Shown here one piece after another: positions 11,715 to 22,023 of a stretch of DNA of 64,000 nucleotides. The notes below the pieces were generated by a model. It was not told where the DNA came from, made no database searches, and saw only the letters and a program-made list of their open reading frames with translations. Each line of letters starts with the position of its first letter. The stretch's first letter is position 1. The DNA comes from Sialis fuliginosa (lineage: Eukaryota; Arthropoda; Insecta; Megaloptera; Sialidae): positions 1,364,001-1,428,000 of the forward strand of contig OY540820.1 in the NCBI GenBank assembly GCA_961205875.1, in the 5' to 3' direction. Made by a program: the position numbers and the translations under genes.

Positions 11715-14485
11715 GTGCAAAAGTTCCAAATAATTCCAATAGTTCAGGGATTTTTCATGGATTTAGAGATAGTTGTGAGGAGTATTTTCTGAAAAGTCCC
11801 CATTCCTAGGTGTTGAGCAAACCCTACAATCAGGGTTGAAAGAAACAATTTTGAGTGTTTATAAAAATCGGAATATCTCCGAAACGATAAATACTACACA
11901 TTTGCAATTAGGCCCAAATGACGCAGAACTAAGTTCTTTATAGATACAGAGAACATTTTTTTAAATGTGGTCCCGTTAACTATGCTAAATTTGCAGTTAA
12001 ACATTAAAAATATATATAATTCCATCTTGTACCACAAATATAACCTACTTTGCGGGCCCAAATTAAAAAAATATGTTATTTTTGTCTGTGCGCAATTTAA
12101 TTTCGCGTCATTTGAGCCTAATTGCAAATTTGTACTATGTACCATACAGGAGATATGTTTTTTTTTAATTCCAAACTTAGAAAAATTGTTGGTTAAAACA
12201 GTAGTAGTCAGAGTAACGAACAATTTCATAAATAGTCCAGTAATTTTAGATATAAATGCACTCAATCTGGGGAAAAAATAGCAGTTAGCTGAATTTTTGT
12301 ATACACCTTCGTTACAGTGTTATAAATAACGTGTAAAAAGTCCCCAACGATATCGTGTCGGCGTTGCGAGATATTGAAGGTCTAACGTGACGAAAAACAG
12401 TTATTAACGAATATATCGTTTCCTATTATTCGGAGGTCAATAAGGGTTATTATATGAATGGTGTGTTATAAAATTCTTAAGAAAAAAGGCTTTTCCATTT
12501 TTAAAAAGAAACAACCGTTTTCGTGGTAGAGCGCGGAGAAAGTATGGCTATATATTTGCATACGGTATGTCGCACTCTATGGCAATTGACTATTTTCATA
12601 TGACTATTTGTACGTGAAAAAATTACAGGACAAAAATTAAAGAGTAGCAAATAATCCATAAGGTGTGTCATTCGGATATATTAAAAAAACATTTTTAATC
12701 AATTTTAATCACATTTAGTAGAACTACAAACATGTGTTCAAAATCCACACCTAAGCTTTTTCAAAGTTATTTAATGGTTCTACTGAAATAAGCTTGAGTA
12801 GAAAAGAGAGAAAAAATGTGTTAAATTGACCTGCATTTAACAATAGGTACGTCAAAAATTAAAAAATCGAAAAAAAATTATTTTATTATAAAATGCACCC
12901 TTTTTAAAATTTTATGTGTACTTATGTTATAAATATGACTAAACAGTAAAATTATAAATATTTTTAGGCTACAAACATGTTGTTCGTGCGATTCTTTTTT
13001 ATAATATTATAATTTTAAAACATTCGATTTTAAATAATTTCGCTTTGTAAAAACAAGTTTGTAAGTTCTTTAGTTAAGAATCTTAAGGAAACCTACCAAA
13101 ACGTACCGTAAAAAAATCACTAAAAACCAAAACTAATAATATTGATATAATTTTTTGCTCTACACTTACAATTAGATACATATAGGGATATTTGTGAAAA
13201 TATTCATCTATGTATTAAAATAAAATAATGTAATAACATATATATAAGTATCATTTCATTTGAATGTTTATATGGAGCTGTGTTAATTAATAAATTAAGC
13301 TGTGTTTTTTTTCCCTGGACTATAGTAACATTTTCAGGCTGAAATATGAATACTAAGGCCTTATCGGTTTTACAGGATTAAAATGTAAGGATTGGGGTTC
13401 TCACATTAAGGTAATAAGAACATTAAATATTATAGAATATGAAATAATTATGGTTCCATACTATTAATGAATTTGTTGCTCCTTTATTTGTATGCCTTTT
13501 GTTTATAAAATAGATGGATCTATTGTACCTGTCTTGTTACGATCCTATAAAAATTGATCCAAGTATATTGTTTGGCTACTGAAATTAACTATTTAATATA
13601 GTTAAATAAACACGCAAATATTTGCAGTGAATCGGTTAATTTTTCACAAATACCCGGACCGAAATTCCTCCCTAAACCGTTTCTAATAATACACCATATA
13701 CTCTGTAATGTTGTTGAAGTAATACTTATAATAATACTCTATAATATATTTAATGGAATATGTTCATAATTTGAATTTTTTACATCCATACTGTAATAGG
13801 AACGTATCTGTTCTGGTATACAGCAATGTAGTAGTTAAAAAAATAACCTTTTTTCCGTTACCACTGCATTAATCTTGATGTTTTTGGTTTTTATTATACG
13901 CGAAAATTTCTGATATTTGAATAAGATTCTACAAAAAAATTTCGAAATCGCATCAGGGTCAACTAAAATCGAAAAAAATGCAAAAAAATGTTTTTTAGTT
14001 AACTATATTTTTTTAGTCACAATGCTCCTTACGCTAGTACATAACTGATCTTAATAACCTTGATCTTATTTTATAGTAAATTATATTCTCTACAAAAAAA
14101 GTTATTACCATCGTGTTCGTAGAGTGAATATTTTCAAATAAAAACGCGAAATACCGTGGAAAATTGTGCCCCGTCCGCCATTTATTTACGATGGCAGCGA
14201 TATCACAGCTTAGGTTAGTCTCAATTAAAAAAATATATGTATATTATCTATGCAAAATTTAATTCTGCGTCATTTAAGGGTAATTGCAAATTGGTTCTAT
14301 GTACCGTTCAGGTGCTATTTCAGTTTTTATAATCTCTTAAGCTGTTTCTTCCAACCATGATTGCAGGGTTGGCTCAACACTTAAGAATGGGGACTTTTAC
14401 GAAAATACTCCTCACAACTAATTCTAAAACCCTGGAAAGTTTCATAACTATTGGAATTATTTAGTACTTTTGCACAGTATTTCTA
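11715..14485. repeat. 2.8 kb element with ~230-bp inverted ends
   Basis: 11715-11935 (TTCCAAATAATTCCAATAGT, AAGTCCCCATTC, AATTGCAAAT-type blocks) recurs inverted at 14250-14485. The interior is AT-rich without a convincing protein. Internal blocks around 13020-13215 and 14035-14170 recur in direct orientation at 15140-15335 and 14580-14740, so a related partial copy follows immediately. Confidence 0.6.
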
Positions 14486-15825
14486 AATTAATAGTATCGA
14501 GACTGAAATAAAATTGAAAATATTGAAAAAAATTACATTTCGTTCACTATTTTTTCAAAAACCCAGCTCTCCTAACATTAATATTTAACCGATCTCAATG
14601 TTCTTGATCTTATTTTAAAGAAAATTATATGCTCTACAAAAAAAGATATTTGCTATGTTTTCGTAGAACGTACGGTTTCAGATAAAAACGCGAAAAACTG
14701 TAGAAAAATGTGACCCATTCGCCATTTTTTTAAGATGGCGACGGTAGCACAACTCGAATCAACTTGAACATTTTGGAGAATAACCAGAGTCATTAGTAGA
14801 ACATTTTTACCAAAAATCATTTTGGTCCGAATTAGTTTCCGATAGTTGTTTAAATTTATGTTTATTTGACTTGACTAATAATGTGTATAGCAAATTTAAA
14901 TATCTTCTCCCAGGCAGGTAAATAAATTTTTCGGGGTAATTTTAAAACTTGGTTCTTGGACAGAAAGGTTCACTTAAATGACTAAACAAAAAATAATATT
15001 TTCTTTTCAAATTTACCTATGTAAGAACCTAAAGAGAGTACCTCCATTTTTATTTTTTTTTAAATATTCGACATAATATGCATTTTTAAGTGTTTGTACT
15101 ATAAAAGACATAACATAATAAATTATATTCATTTAAATAATTCGATTTTAAACAATTAAGCTCCCAGAAAAAAGTTTGTCAGTTCTTTAGTTCAAAAGAT
15201 ACAACCATATTAAGAAAGCACTTCATTAAAAAAAAAAACCAAAAACCAAAATTAAAATAAGTGTATCTTTTTTTGCTCAACACCTACATATAGGGATATT
15301 TCTGAAAAGATGCATCTAAGTACTGGGAACAATATGTATAAGTATCATTTCTATTGGAATTATTTAGAAGTTTATATGGAGCTGTGTTTTTGTTTCCTGA
15401 ACTATAATGTATAAAAAAGACTTGTGCCGACCAGGGCAGTTTATTTATTTTGGGAAAATTGTGTTTTTTTTATCCATTGTGTGTCGATGTATTAAGTGGT
15501 TATGAAACCGATATTACTTGAATAACAGGAAAACCACAATTTAAAAAAGTTAAACAATTGATTAATATAATCTTTAATTTTTTATACAGGAAATAATTAT
15601 ATAGGTATTATAAAAAATTTTGCTACAGGAAATTCAATTTTTTATAAATATACGTGTTAAAAAATTAAGTTTTACAATACTTCTATTAGTGACCGGTGTA
15701 TTTTCTATTTCACAATTAATATCTTCTACTATTATACAAAAAAGATAGTAAATATTCCCAACTGTTAAGTAGGTAAGTACTTTTTTCAAATATTTATGTG
15801 TTTCGGAGATATGTATATTAATAGA
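14486..15825. repeat. Partial direct copy of the preceding element; no gene
   Basis: Shared blocks with the preceding element include CCTTGATCTTATTTTA-like, ACGCGAAA, CGCCATTT and ATATAGGGATATTT strings in the same order. Nothing coding is visible. Confidence 0.5.
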
Positions 15826-16624
15826 TCAAGAGCTGACTGCAAAAAACTAGCCTATCGAGTAACAGGGTAAAATGTTTTTTAAATGTTAGTACCCATAGCG
15901 ACCATGAGAAAAATCATTTTGTGCCTGGGCGGAACTTTTGTTTTTATACCAAGGCATGTGGCATATTAAAATGAATAACCAAAGCAGCGGAAATTTACCC
16001 TCTTTCTTATTTTTTTAATAATATTAAATAAATAAAAATAATTATTTGATTCCCCTCTCTATTGTTTTAAATTTAAAAAGATATTGGTGACTTTAGTGTT
16101 TGTAGTTGGTAGTCCCACCAAAGCCACGTTACCAAATTTTTTTCAGATTTTTTGAGCCTGTATTTACAGAGTTTGAGGGGAGGGGGCAAAATAAAATACT
16201 GTTTGAAAACCCCTGCTAGCGCCATTTTTGAGTTAGAAAAAAATAAAAAAATTGGTCATATTCTATTAATTGAGATCTACATTTTGATACTGCACACGCC
16301 TTGGTATACCATTTTTATTTTTTTATTTTTTAATTTGCTTTAAAACCTCCTGCAGGCGCCATTTTTGATTTAGACAAAAATAAGAAAGAGGGTTAGTTTC
16401 CGCTGCTTTGGATATACATTTTAACATGCCACATGACTTGGTATCATTTTTTTTTATCTAGCTTTAAGACTTTAGTACCCCCCCCCCCCCCCCCCCCTGA
16501 TAAATTGACAAGTTTCGCCCAGGCACAATATGATTTTTCTAATGCTCGCTATGGGTACTAACATTTAAAAAATATTTTACCCTGTTACTCGATAGGTTAG
16601 TTTTTTTGCAGTCAGCTCTTGCTC
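15826..16624. mobile_element. MITE B, copy 1 (CAAGAGCTGACTGC ends)
   Basis: Left end CAAGAGCTGACTGCAAAAAA plus blocks GAGTAACAGGGTAAAAT, TAGTACCCATAGCGA and TGTGCCTGGGCGGAAC; the same blocks return inverted at 16500-16624. The inverted ends are therefore >100 bp. Inside lie GCGCCATTTTTGA motifs and a 20-C run (16478-16497). No transposase. A second copy lies at 18836-19565 and a fragment at 22815-22905. Confidence 0.8.
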
Positions 16625-16630
16625 TATAAA
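16625..16630 (+). promoter_or_regulatory. Putative TATA box of the lectin gene
   Basis: TATAAATA begins 54 bases before the lectin start codon, a plausible distance for a TATA promoter with a short 5' leader. It lies immediately after the last base of MITE B copy 1. Inferred from position only. Confidence 0.45.
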
Positions 16631-16678
16631 TAATTTCAATTAAACAACTTGAAAAAATTTAAGGATTCAATAAAAAAA

Positions 16679-19600
16679 ATGAAGTTCGCCATTTTTATAT
16701 TATTTATTCAAATAATATATTTCATTGGTTTTGTTAAATCCGATACAAAATCAATTTTAATCGATAACGAAGAATATATATGTAGCAGCCCTCATGATCA
16801 GGTACGACAAATTACATAATAATGAGGTACTCTATTAGTAGAGGGAAATAAGCATTTTGAAGTGATGCATTCGGGAAGTTGGATTTTTTGGATTTTCTCA
16901 TTATATATTTGAAGATGAGTTGAAAATCAAAAATTTAGAAAAATCGGCCATTTGCGTCCCGAGAAAATTGCATAATTGTGCATTTTTGACACATTTTGAG
17001 TGTATCGCTACACTTTTTTTGAAATATCTCGTAGGTAAATAAAAAAAATATTTAAATACTTATAAGTTAGACTATAGAACTGCATAGGTAGCGTTAATTT
17101 TCAAACGCATCATTACCTCAAAAATAAAAAAAATGTCGAAAAACTTTTATTATCACTAATAATGCAATAAATTAACGTAAAAATGAAGGGATTTTCACGA
17201 AAATAAGAAGAAATATGTATTTTTATGTTATAAATACATGATAAAATTTTCAAAAATAAAATTTGATTATTACACCCACAATTCGCCATTTTTGAAAAAA
17301 ATGGAAAAGCTCGCTATTTAATTAAAAAACGTCGTAGGGTAATTTTTTTTTTTATTGTAGACATTTTTATGTACTTTCTTGTGAACATTATGCCAACATC
17401 TCTTAAATAAGTTGAAATATCGATTTTTGTAATTAAAAAATGTTACATTTGGCCACTACGAATAATAAAAAAAATGCAATTCCTGTAGAATCACACTCAT
17501 AATAAAAAAAGTCATTTGCGATAACATAAAAAATATGCAATATTAGAAATAAATACAAAACATCTATAATAAGACTATTAAAATGTGATATTAACATATT
17601 ACGCGCAAGTGGCCTTGATCGAACACTAGTTTGTACATCATTTACAATATTTTAATTTATTTATTTAACAGATTTTGGCATATATTCACAAGAAAGTACA
17701 TAAAAAAGTCTACAATTAAAAACAATAAAATTTACCCTACGACGTTTTCTCATTAAATGGTGAGCTTTTGCATTTTTTTCAAAAATGGCCGATAGTATAT
17801 TAATAAGTAACACATACTTTTTTTTAGAATCCAGAAATGAGCTCCATTAAAAACTCTACAAAAACTGGTAAATATTTATTAACTTTTATAACTTTTATTC
17901 AAGATTTTCAATTCTAATTGTCAAAAACAATTTTATATGACACTATTGTCCAATTTCTTCTATCTAGCAGTTTGTTTGCAATGACAGCTTGGTACACACT
18001 AGACCTGGGCGCGGGCCGTGAATTTTTCGTGTCACGTCGGGTCACGGCCGTGATCCGCGTGAGCGTTTTCAAATCTTGAATCGTGAGCGGGCGTGATCGT
18101 GAATCAAAATAAAATAACCGTGCGTGAGTACTTTTTTTCTCGTGCGTGAGTATATTTCGAAGATAATTTTTTTTATAAATTTATTTGATCATTTTTTTAA
18201 TATTTGAACTTATAATGTATAGATATAATAATGTTTTAAAATAAATTTTGACATTAAAAAATACAGTATAAAAAATAAATGTTATTTTTTGAAGCACTTT
18301 CACATGGTCAGTATTGCCAACTGTATCAGAACACCCAAAAAAGATTTAAAAATGCATTGTAACTTTATTTTCTTATTGTTTTGTTTGCTATTACTGTACT
18401 AGAATGTAATTAAGAAGAAAATAATATGAATATAAAATATACTACACAATAACAATAAGAAAATAAAGCTACAATGCATTTTTAAATCTTTTTTGGTGTT
18501 CTGATATATGTAGTTGGTAATACTGACCATGTGAAAGTGCTTAAAAAAATAACATTTATTTTTTATACTGTATTTTTTAATGTCAAAATTCGTTTTAAAA
18601 CATTATTATATTTATGCATTATTAGTTCAGATAAGTTTAAAAAAAAATTTCTTCAAAATATACTCACGGACTCACGCACGTGACCCGAAAAATTCACGAC
18701 CCGCGCCCAGTTCTAGTGTGTACTATTAATTTAAATAGATAATTATTGTATATTCGGTTATTATTTTCGAAAACTGCAACATAGTATTTAATTATGCATA
18801 ATACGAAGATTTAATTGAACTGTCCTTGGTTGTAGAGCAAGAACTGACTGCAAAACATGAGAAAAATCATTTTGTGCCTGGGCGGAACTCGTTAATTTTT
18901 TCAGGGGGAGGGGGGGCGCTAAGGATTTAAAGCTAGATTTAAAAAAATCTTTTTTTTTATACCAAGGCATGTGGCATGTTAAATGTATAGCCAAAGCAGC
19001 GGAAACTGGCCCTCTTTCTTATTTTTGTCTAAATCAAAAATGGCGCCTGCAGGGGGTTTTAAAACAAATTCAAAAATAAAAAATATAAATGGATGTCAAA
19101 ATGTAGATCTCAATTAGTAGAATATGACCAATTACTTTATTTTTTTCTAACTCAAAAATGGTGCCAGCAGGGGTCTTCAAACAGTATTTTATTTTGCCCC
19201 CTCCCCTCAAACTCTGTAACTACTGGTTAAAAAAATCTGAAAAAAATTTGGTAACGAGGCTTTGGTAGGACTACCAACTACAATCACTAAAGTCAACAAT
19301 ATCTTTTTTAATTTTCGAACAATAGGGAGGGGCGTCAAATATTTATTTATTTTTATTTAGTATTGTTAAAAAAATAAGAAAGAGGGTAAATTTTCGCTGC
19401 TTTGATTATTCATTTTAACATGCCACATGCCTTGGTATAAAAAAAAATTTTTTTACCTATCCCCCCCCCTGAAAAATTAACAAGTTCCGCCCAGGCACAA
19501 AATGGGTCCTAACATTTAAAAAACATTTTACCCTGTTGGCTAGTTTTGTTTGTACTCAGCTCTTGGGCTATTGGGGTAATCTATTGAGGCGAAGTCGGTT

Positions 19601-21676
19601 TGGTTAGTTTTTGTTATATTGATATGCAATAATAAATATTTAAACTAATGTCTGGTATTATAAAGGAGCTCTCAAATTTCCTAGCTTGCAAGCACTCGTG
19701 AAAATAATTTTTTTAATTGTTTATTCTATAAAATTTAAAATTGTAAAAAAATAGTATCATGTCAAAAGATAATGATTTAGAATATATTTGTCATTATTTA
19801 AACAGGAGTAACTATTTCATTCTTCTAAGAAAAAGAGATAAATATATCCCAAACACCACCAAATCTCTCTCACTCACTGTCTTGAAGAAATGTTACACCA
19901 TTATGTTAATACAGAATGCGTGGTCTATGCTCTATAAAAAAATAAAAATAGTGTTTTTCTTACAGAATGCAAATATAATGCTCATAACGGCTACAAACTA
20001 TTCAGTGGCAAATCATTTTCCGGATATTACAAATTTCATAAAGGACCAACATTATGGATTGATGCAAAAGACATATGCGAATCAGAATGCGCCTATTTAG
20101 CTATTCCTAATTCAAAGGAAGAGGCTGACTTCCTCACCAGTTTACATAAAGTGTACCCTGCAGGGACTGAAACATATAAGAATGAACTCCTAATAGGATT
20201 CTATGATATAGTGAAGGAAGGCGAATATGTTACTGTTTTAGGTAATTATAAAATTCACTTTATGGGGTATTTTATTAAATTTTAAAATTGTAAATTGTGT
20301 TCTAAGCAGTGACGTATTTACCTAAGGGCGTAGGGGGTGATCGCAGAGGGGCGGTCGAAGGGCGGCGTATAAGAAAATATTTTGGTACAATAAAATCACG
20401 CAAGTCTGTTTATTATTCGTTTAACTCGACTTTTTTTTTCGTTCGACTTACTAGTAAGTAACTAAATTATTCCCTAAAATTCCGAACGCAACGAAAATAG
20501 CGTATTTTTTAATGTCGATTCGACTTTTCGTTCGTAAAATGTCGAATGAAAATTTTATTTGTTTGTTTATGTTTTAATATGCATATTTTTTTTCAAAATA
20601 GAGGTTATAGGGAATTTTATAGCGAACAACTTTTATTTGAAACTTTTTTTTGTATAATACTTATTTAGACCGGTATTTAACAAAAATCAGAAAATCTGAT
20701 GAATTTTGTAACTGAACCATGATGCGGACAACCAAAATCAAATCAAACATAGGATATTATTGTGAACCAATTTTGTAACAAATCCCGTGAGTACTAAAAC
20801 TGTACCTTAAAATAACCTGTTTTAGCCTCCACAGCCTGGACTATACTACAATACACTGACAAAATTTGCTCTCGGCAAAATAATCACGCGAACTATCCTA
20901 TTTCTAATAATCTTTGTTCTCAAATAATTTATCCTAAAATCACTCATTGCTTAACTTTTGTTTATATTTAGTTTTTGGCATTCAAAAAAAATTTACAGGG
21001 GTGGCCGAACATATTCGCCCTGACTGGAACTGTTAGGTTAGGTGTGAAGTAGAAACACGTGTCGAGTGACATTGTTTTATTGTGGTTAAGGTGTATAATT
21101 TTAGTCTAAATGTTAAGCTTATTTCAGGATTTTTGTTGCACTTTGTATGTAGGTATATTTGCTTAAAACACTTGCAAATGACTATTTCTACCTTGCTTCA
21201 AAATATTCGTATCGCCTAACCAAACAGCCTGTATTTTACTTTCAAATATGTAAAAAAAATCGAAAATTTAAAATCATTACACCGCAATACTGCCTTAATC
21301 AATCTACTCAAAGATCTAAGAACTTTGAAGTGATAGGCACTGTCAAATACCCTATTGAAGATGATGGGTATTGTCACTGAAACTAAAATTATACACCTTA
21401 ACCACAATAAAACAATGTCATTCGACACGTGTTTCGACTTCACAAGAAGTCCTCATCAGGAGCCTAACAGTTTCAGACTGATATACTATTGTCAATTTAT
21501 AAAATATTATTGTAGGTGGTCCTCTTAATACAACAGGGTACACTGGTTGGTATCCAGGGCACCCAAACAACCAAGTTGGAGGAAATGAAGATTGTGGTTC
21601 TTTAAATAATGGTCTTCTTAATGATTACCCATGTTGGGTCCCGGCACCGTTTATGTGCGAGAAAAATAAACTTTAA
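16679..21676 (+). CDS. Secreted C-type lectin-domain protein (4 exons)
   Basis: Exons 16679-16801, 17828-17867, 19966-20241 and 21516-21676 join in frame (600 nt, 199 aa) with GT/AG at all three introns; the second and third introns are phase 1. Residues 1-21 (MKFAIFILFIQIIYFIGFVK, then S) form a clear signal peptide, so the product is secreted. Residues ~56-196 are a C-type lectin domain: ECKY/GYKLF at the start, ICESECAYLAIP at 91-102, LLIGFYD at 129-135 in place of WIGL, W158-YPGHPNN, EDCGSL at 171-176, NDYPC at 182-186 and FMCEK at 192-196. The conserved disulfides would be C92-C194 and C173-C186. The long-loop calcium motif is HPN rather than EPN or QPD, and WND is LND, so classical sugar binding is doubtful. 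Family members act in insect immunity or as salivary/haemolymph proteins; the role here is unknown. All introns contain repeats. Confidence 0.85.
16845..17790 (-). repeat. Dispersed repeat C in lectin intron 1
   Basis: 16845-17540 is the reverse complement of 40165-40906 (shared blocks: TGATGCATTC, TTTTCTCGGGACGCA-like, TGCACAATTATGCAATTTTC, TGGCCAAATGTAACATTTTT). The adjoining 17646-17790 repeats one part of it in inverted orientation, so the element may be a foldback. Confidence 0.65.
18000..18715. mobile_element. hAT-like MITE, copy 3, in lectin intron 2
   Basis: Ends TAGACCTGGGCGCGGGCCGT and CGCGCCCAGTTCTA. This copy is almost fully palindromic: 18000-18425 folds onto 18430-18715. The flanks GTACACAC and GTGTGTAC are reverse complements of each other, so the inverted repeat runs eight bases past the usual end of the family. 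Confidence 0.8.
18836..19565. mobile_element. MITE B, copy 2, in lectin intron 2
   Basis: Same inverted ends (AGCAAGAACTGACTGCAAAA and TACTCAGCTCTTG), same interior with CAAAGCAGCGGAAA, GCGCCTGCAGG and CACATGCCTTGGTAT blocks, and G/C runs at matching places. Compared with copy 1 the interior lies in the opposite orientation. No coding capacity; the 68-codon ORF at 18788-18994 is spurious. Confidence 0.8.
20306..20400 (+). repeat. Fragment of a CAGTGACGTA-ended element in intron 3
   Basis: CAGTGACGTATTTACC resembles a DNA-transposon end; the complementary type of end (AGCTACGTCACTG) is seen alone at about 25354. Neither has a visible partner here, so both are treated as fragments. Confidence 0.35.
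21027..21470. mobile_element. MITE D with hammerhead-like right end, in intron 3
   Basis: Inverted ends: GTGAAGTAGAAACACGTGTC...TGTGGTTAAGGTGTATAATT on the left and the complement on the right. The right end, read on the minus strand, carries the hammerhead-like core described separately; the left end lacks that core, apparently by deletion. The interior block ACCTTGCTTCAAAATATTCG also occurs at the right edge of the palindrome (58313). Confidence 0.7.
21417..21468 (-). ncRNA. Hammerhead-ribozyme-like motif
   Basis: On the minus strand: GCTC-CTGATGA-G-GACTTC-TTGT-GAAGTC-GAAAC-ACGT-GTC-GA. This gives the invariant CUGAUGA and GAAA core, a six-pair stem II with loop UUGU, a two-pair stem III (AC/GU) with loop ACGU, a GUC cleavage triplet and a short stem I. 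One extra G lies between CUGAUGA and stem II. Very short stem III is known in retroelement hammerheads. Activity is untested. Confidence 0.45.
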
Positions 21677-21827
21677 TATTATATAATGTACGTGCGCAAA
21701 AGTGTTTACTGTTTCCATAGTAACACATACATTTTTACATTTTTCTACGATAAATGGATTTTATAAATACGTTCGTATTATAGTATTAAACAAATTACTA
21801 AAATTTAACAAATATATTAATTATTGT

Positions 21828-21833
21828 AATAAA
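21828..21833 (+). terminator. Polyadenylation signal for the lectin gene
   Basis: AATAAA lies about 150 bases after the lectin stop codon, in A/T-rich 3' sequence. Confidence 0.5.
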
Positions 21834-21911
21834 AAAATTATTTATAAAATTAAATAAATTATAAACAATACCTTAGGGTTTTTTTCTTGGCACAATTCAT
21901 GGTATTATGTG

Positions 21912-22015
21912 TAGTGTCCGACCGAATATTCGGCTTCGGCCGAAGGTAACAACGAAAGCCGAAGTTTGGTTTCGGCTTCTGCTTCGGCCAAAAACTGACC
22001 TTCGGTCGGACACTA
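21912..22015. mobile_element. 104-bp hAT-like MITE with perfect 8-bp duplication
   Basis: Ends TAGTGTCCGACCGAA and TTCGGTCGGACACTA, with repeated TTCGGC inside. The flanks ATTATGTG at 21904-21911 and 22016-22023 are identical, an 8-bp target duplication typical of hAT elements. The perfect duplication suggests fairly recent insertion. Confidence 0.9.
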
Positions 22016-22023
22016 ATTATGTG

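Noticed and set aside
11894-12281. Overlapping ORFs of 123 and 104 codons on opposite strands
   Set aside because: AT-rich frames with no motif, within a repeat element, sharing the same bases on both strands.
19759-20100. A 113-codon plus-strand ORF overlapping lectin exon 3
   Set aside because: It reads exon 3 in a different frame; the C-type lectin frame from 19966 has the conserved domain and splice sites.
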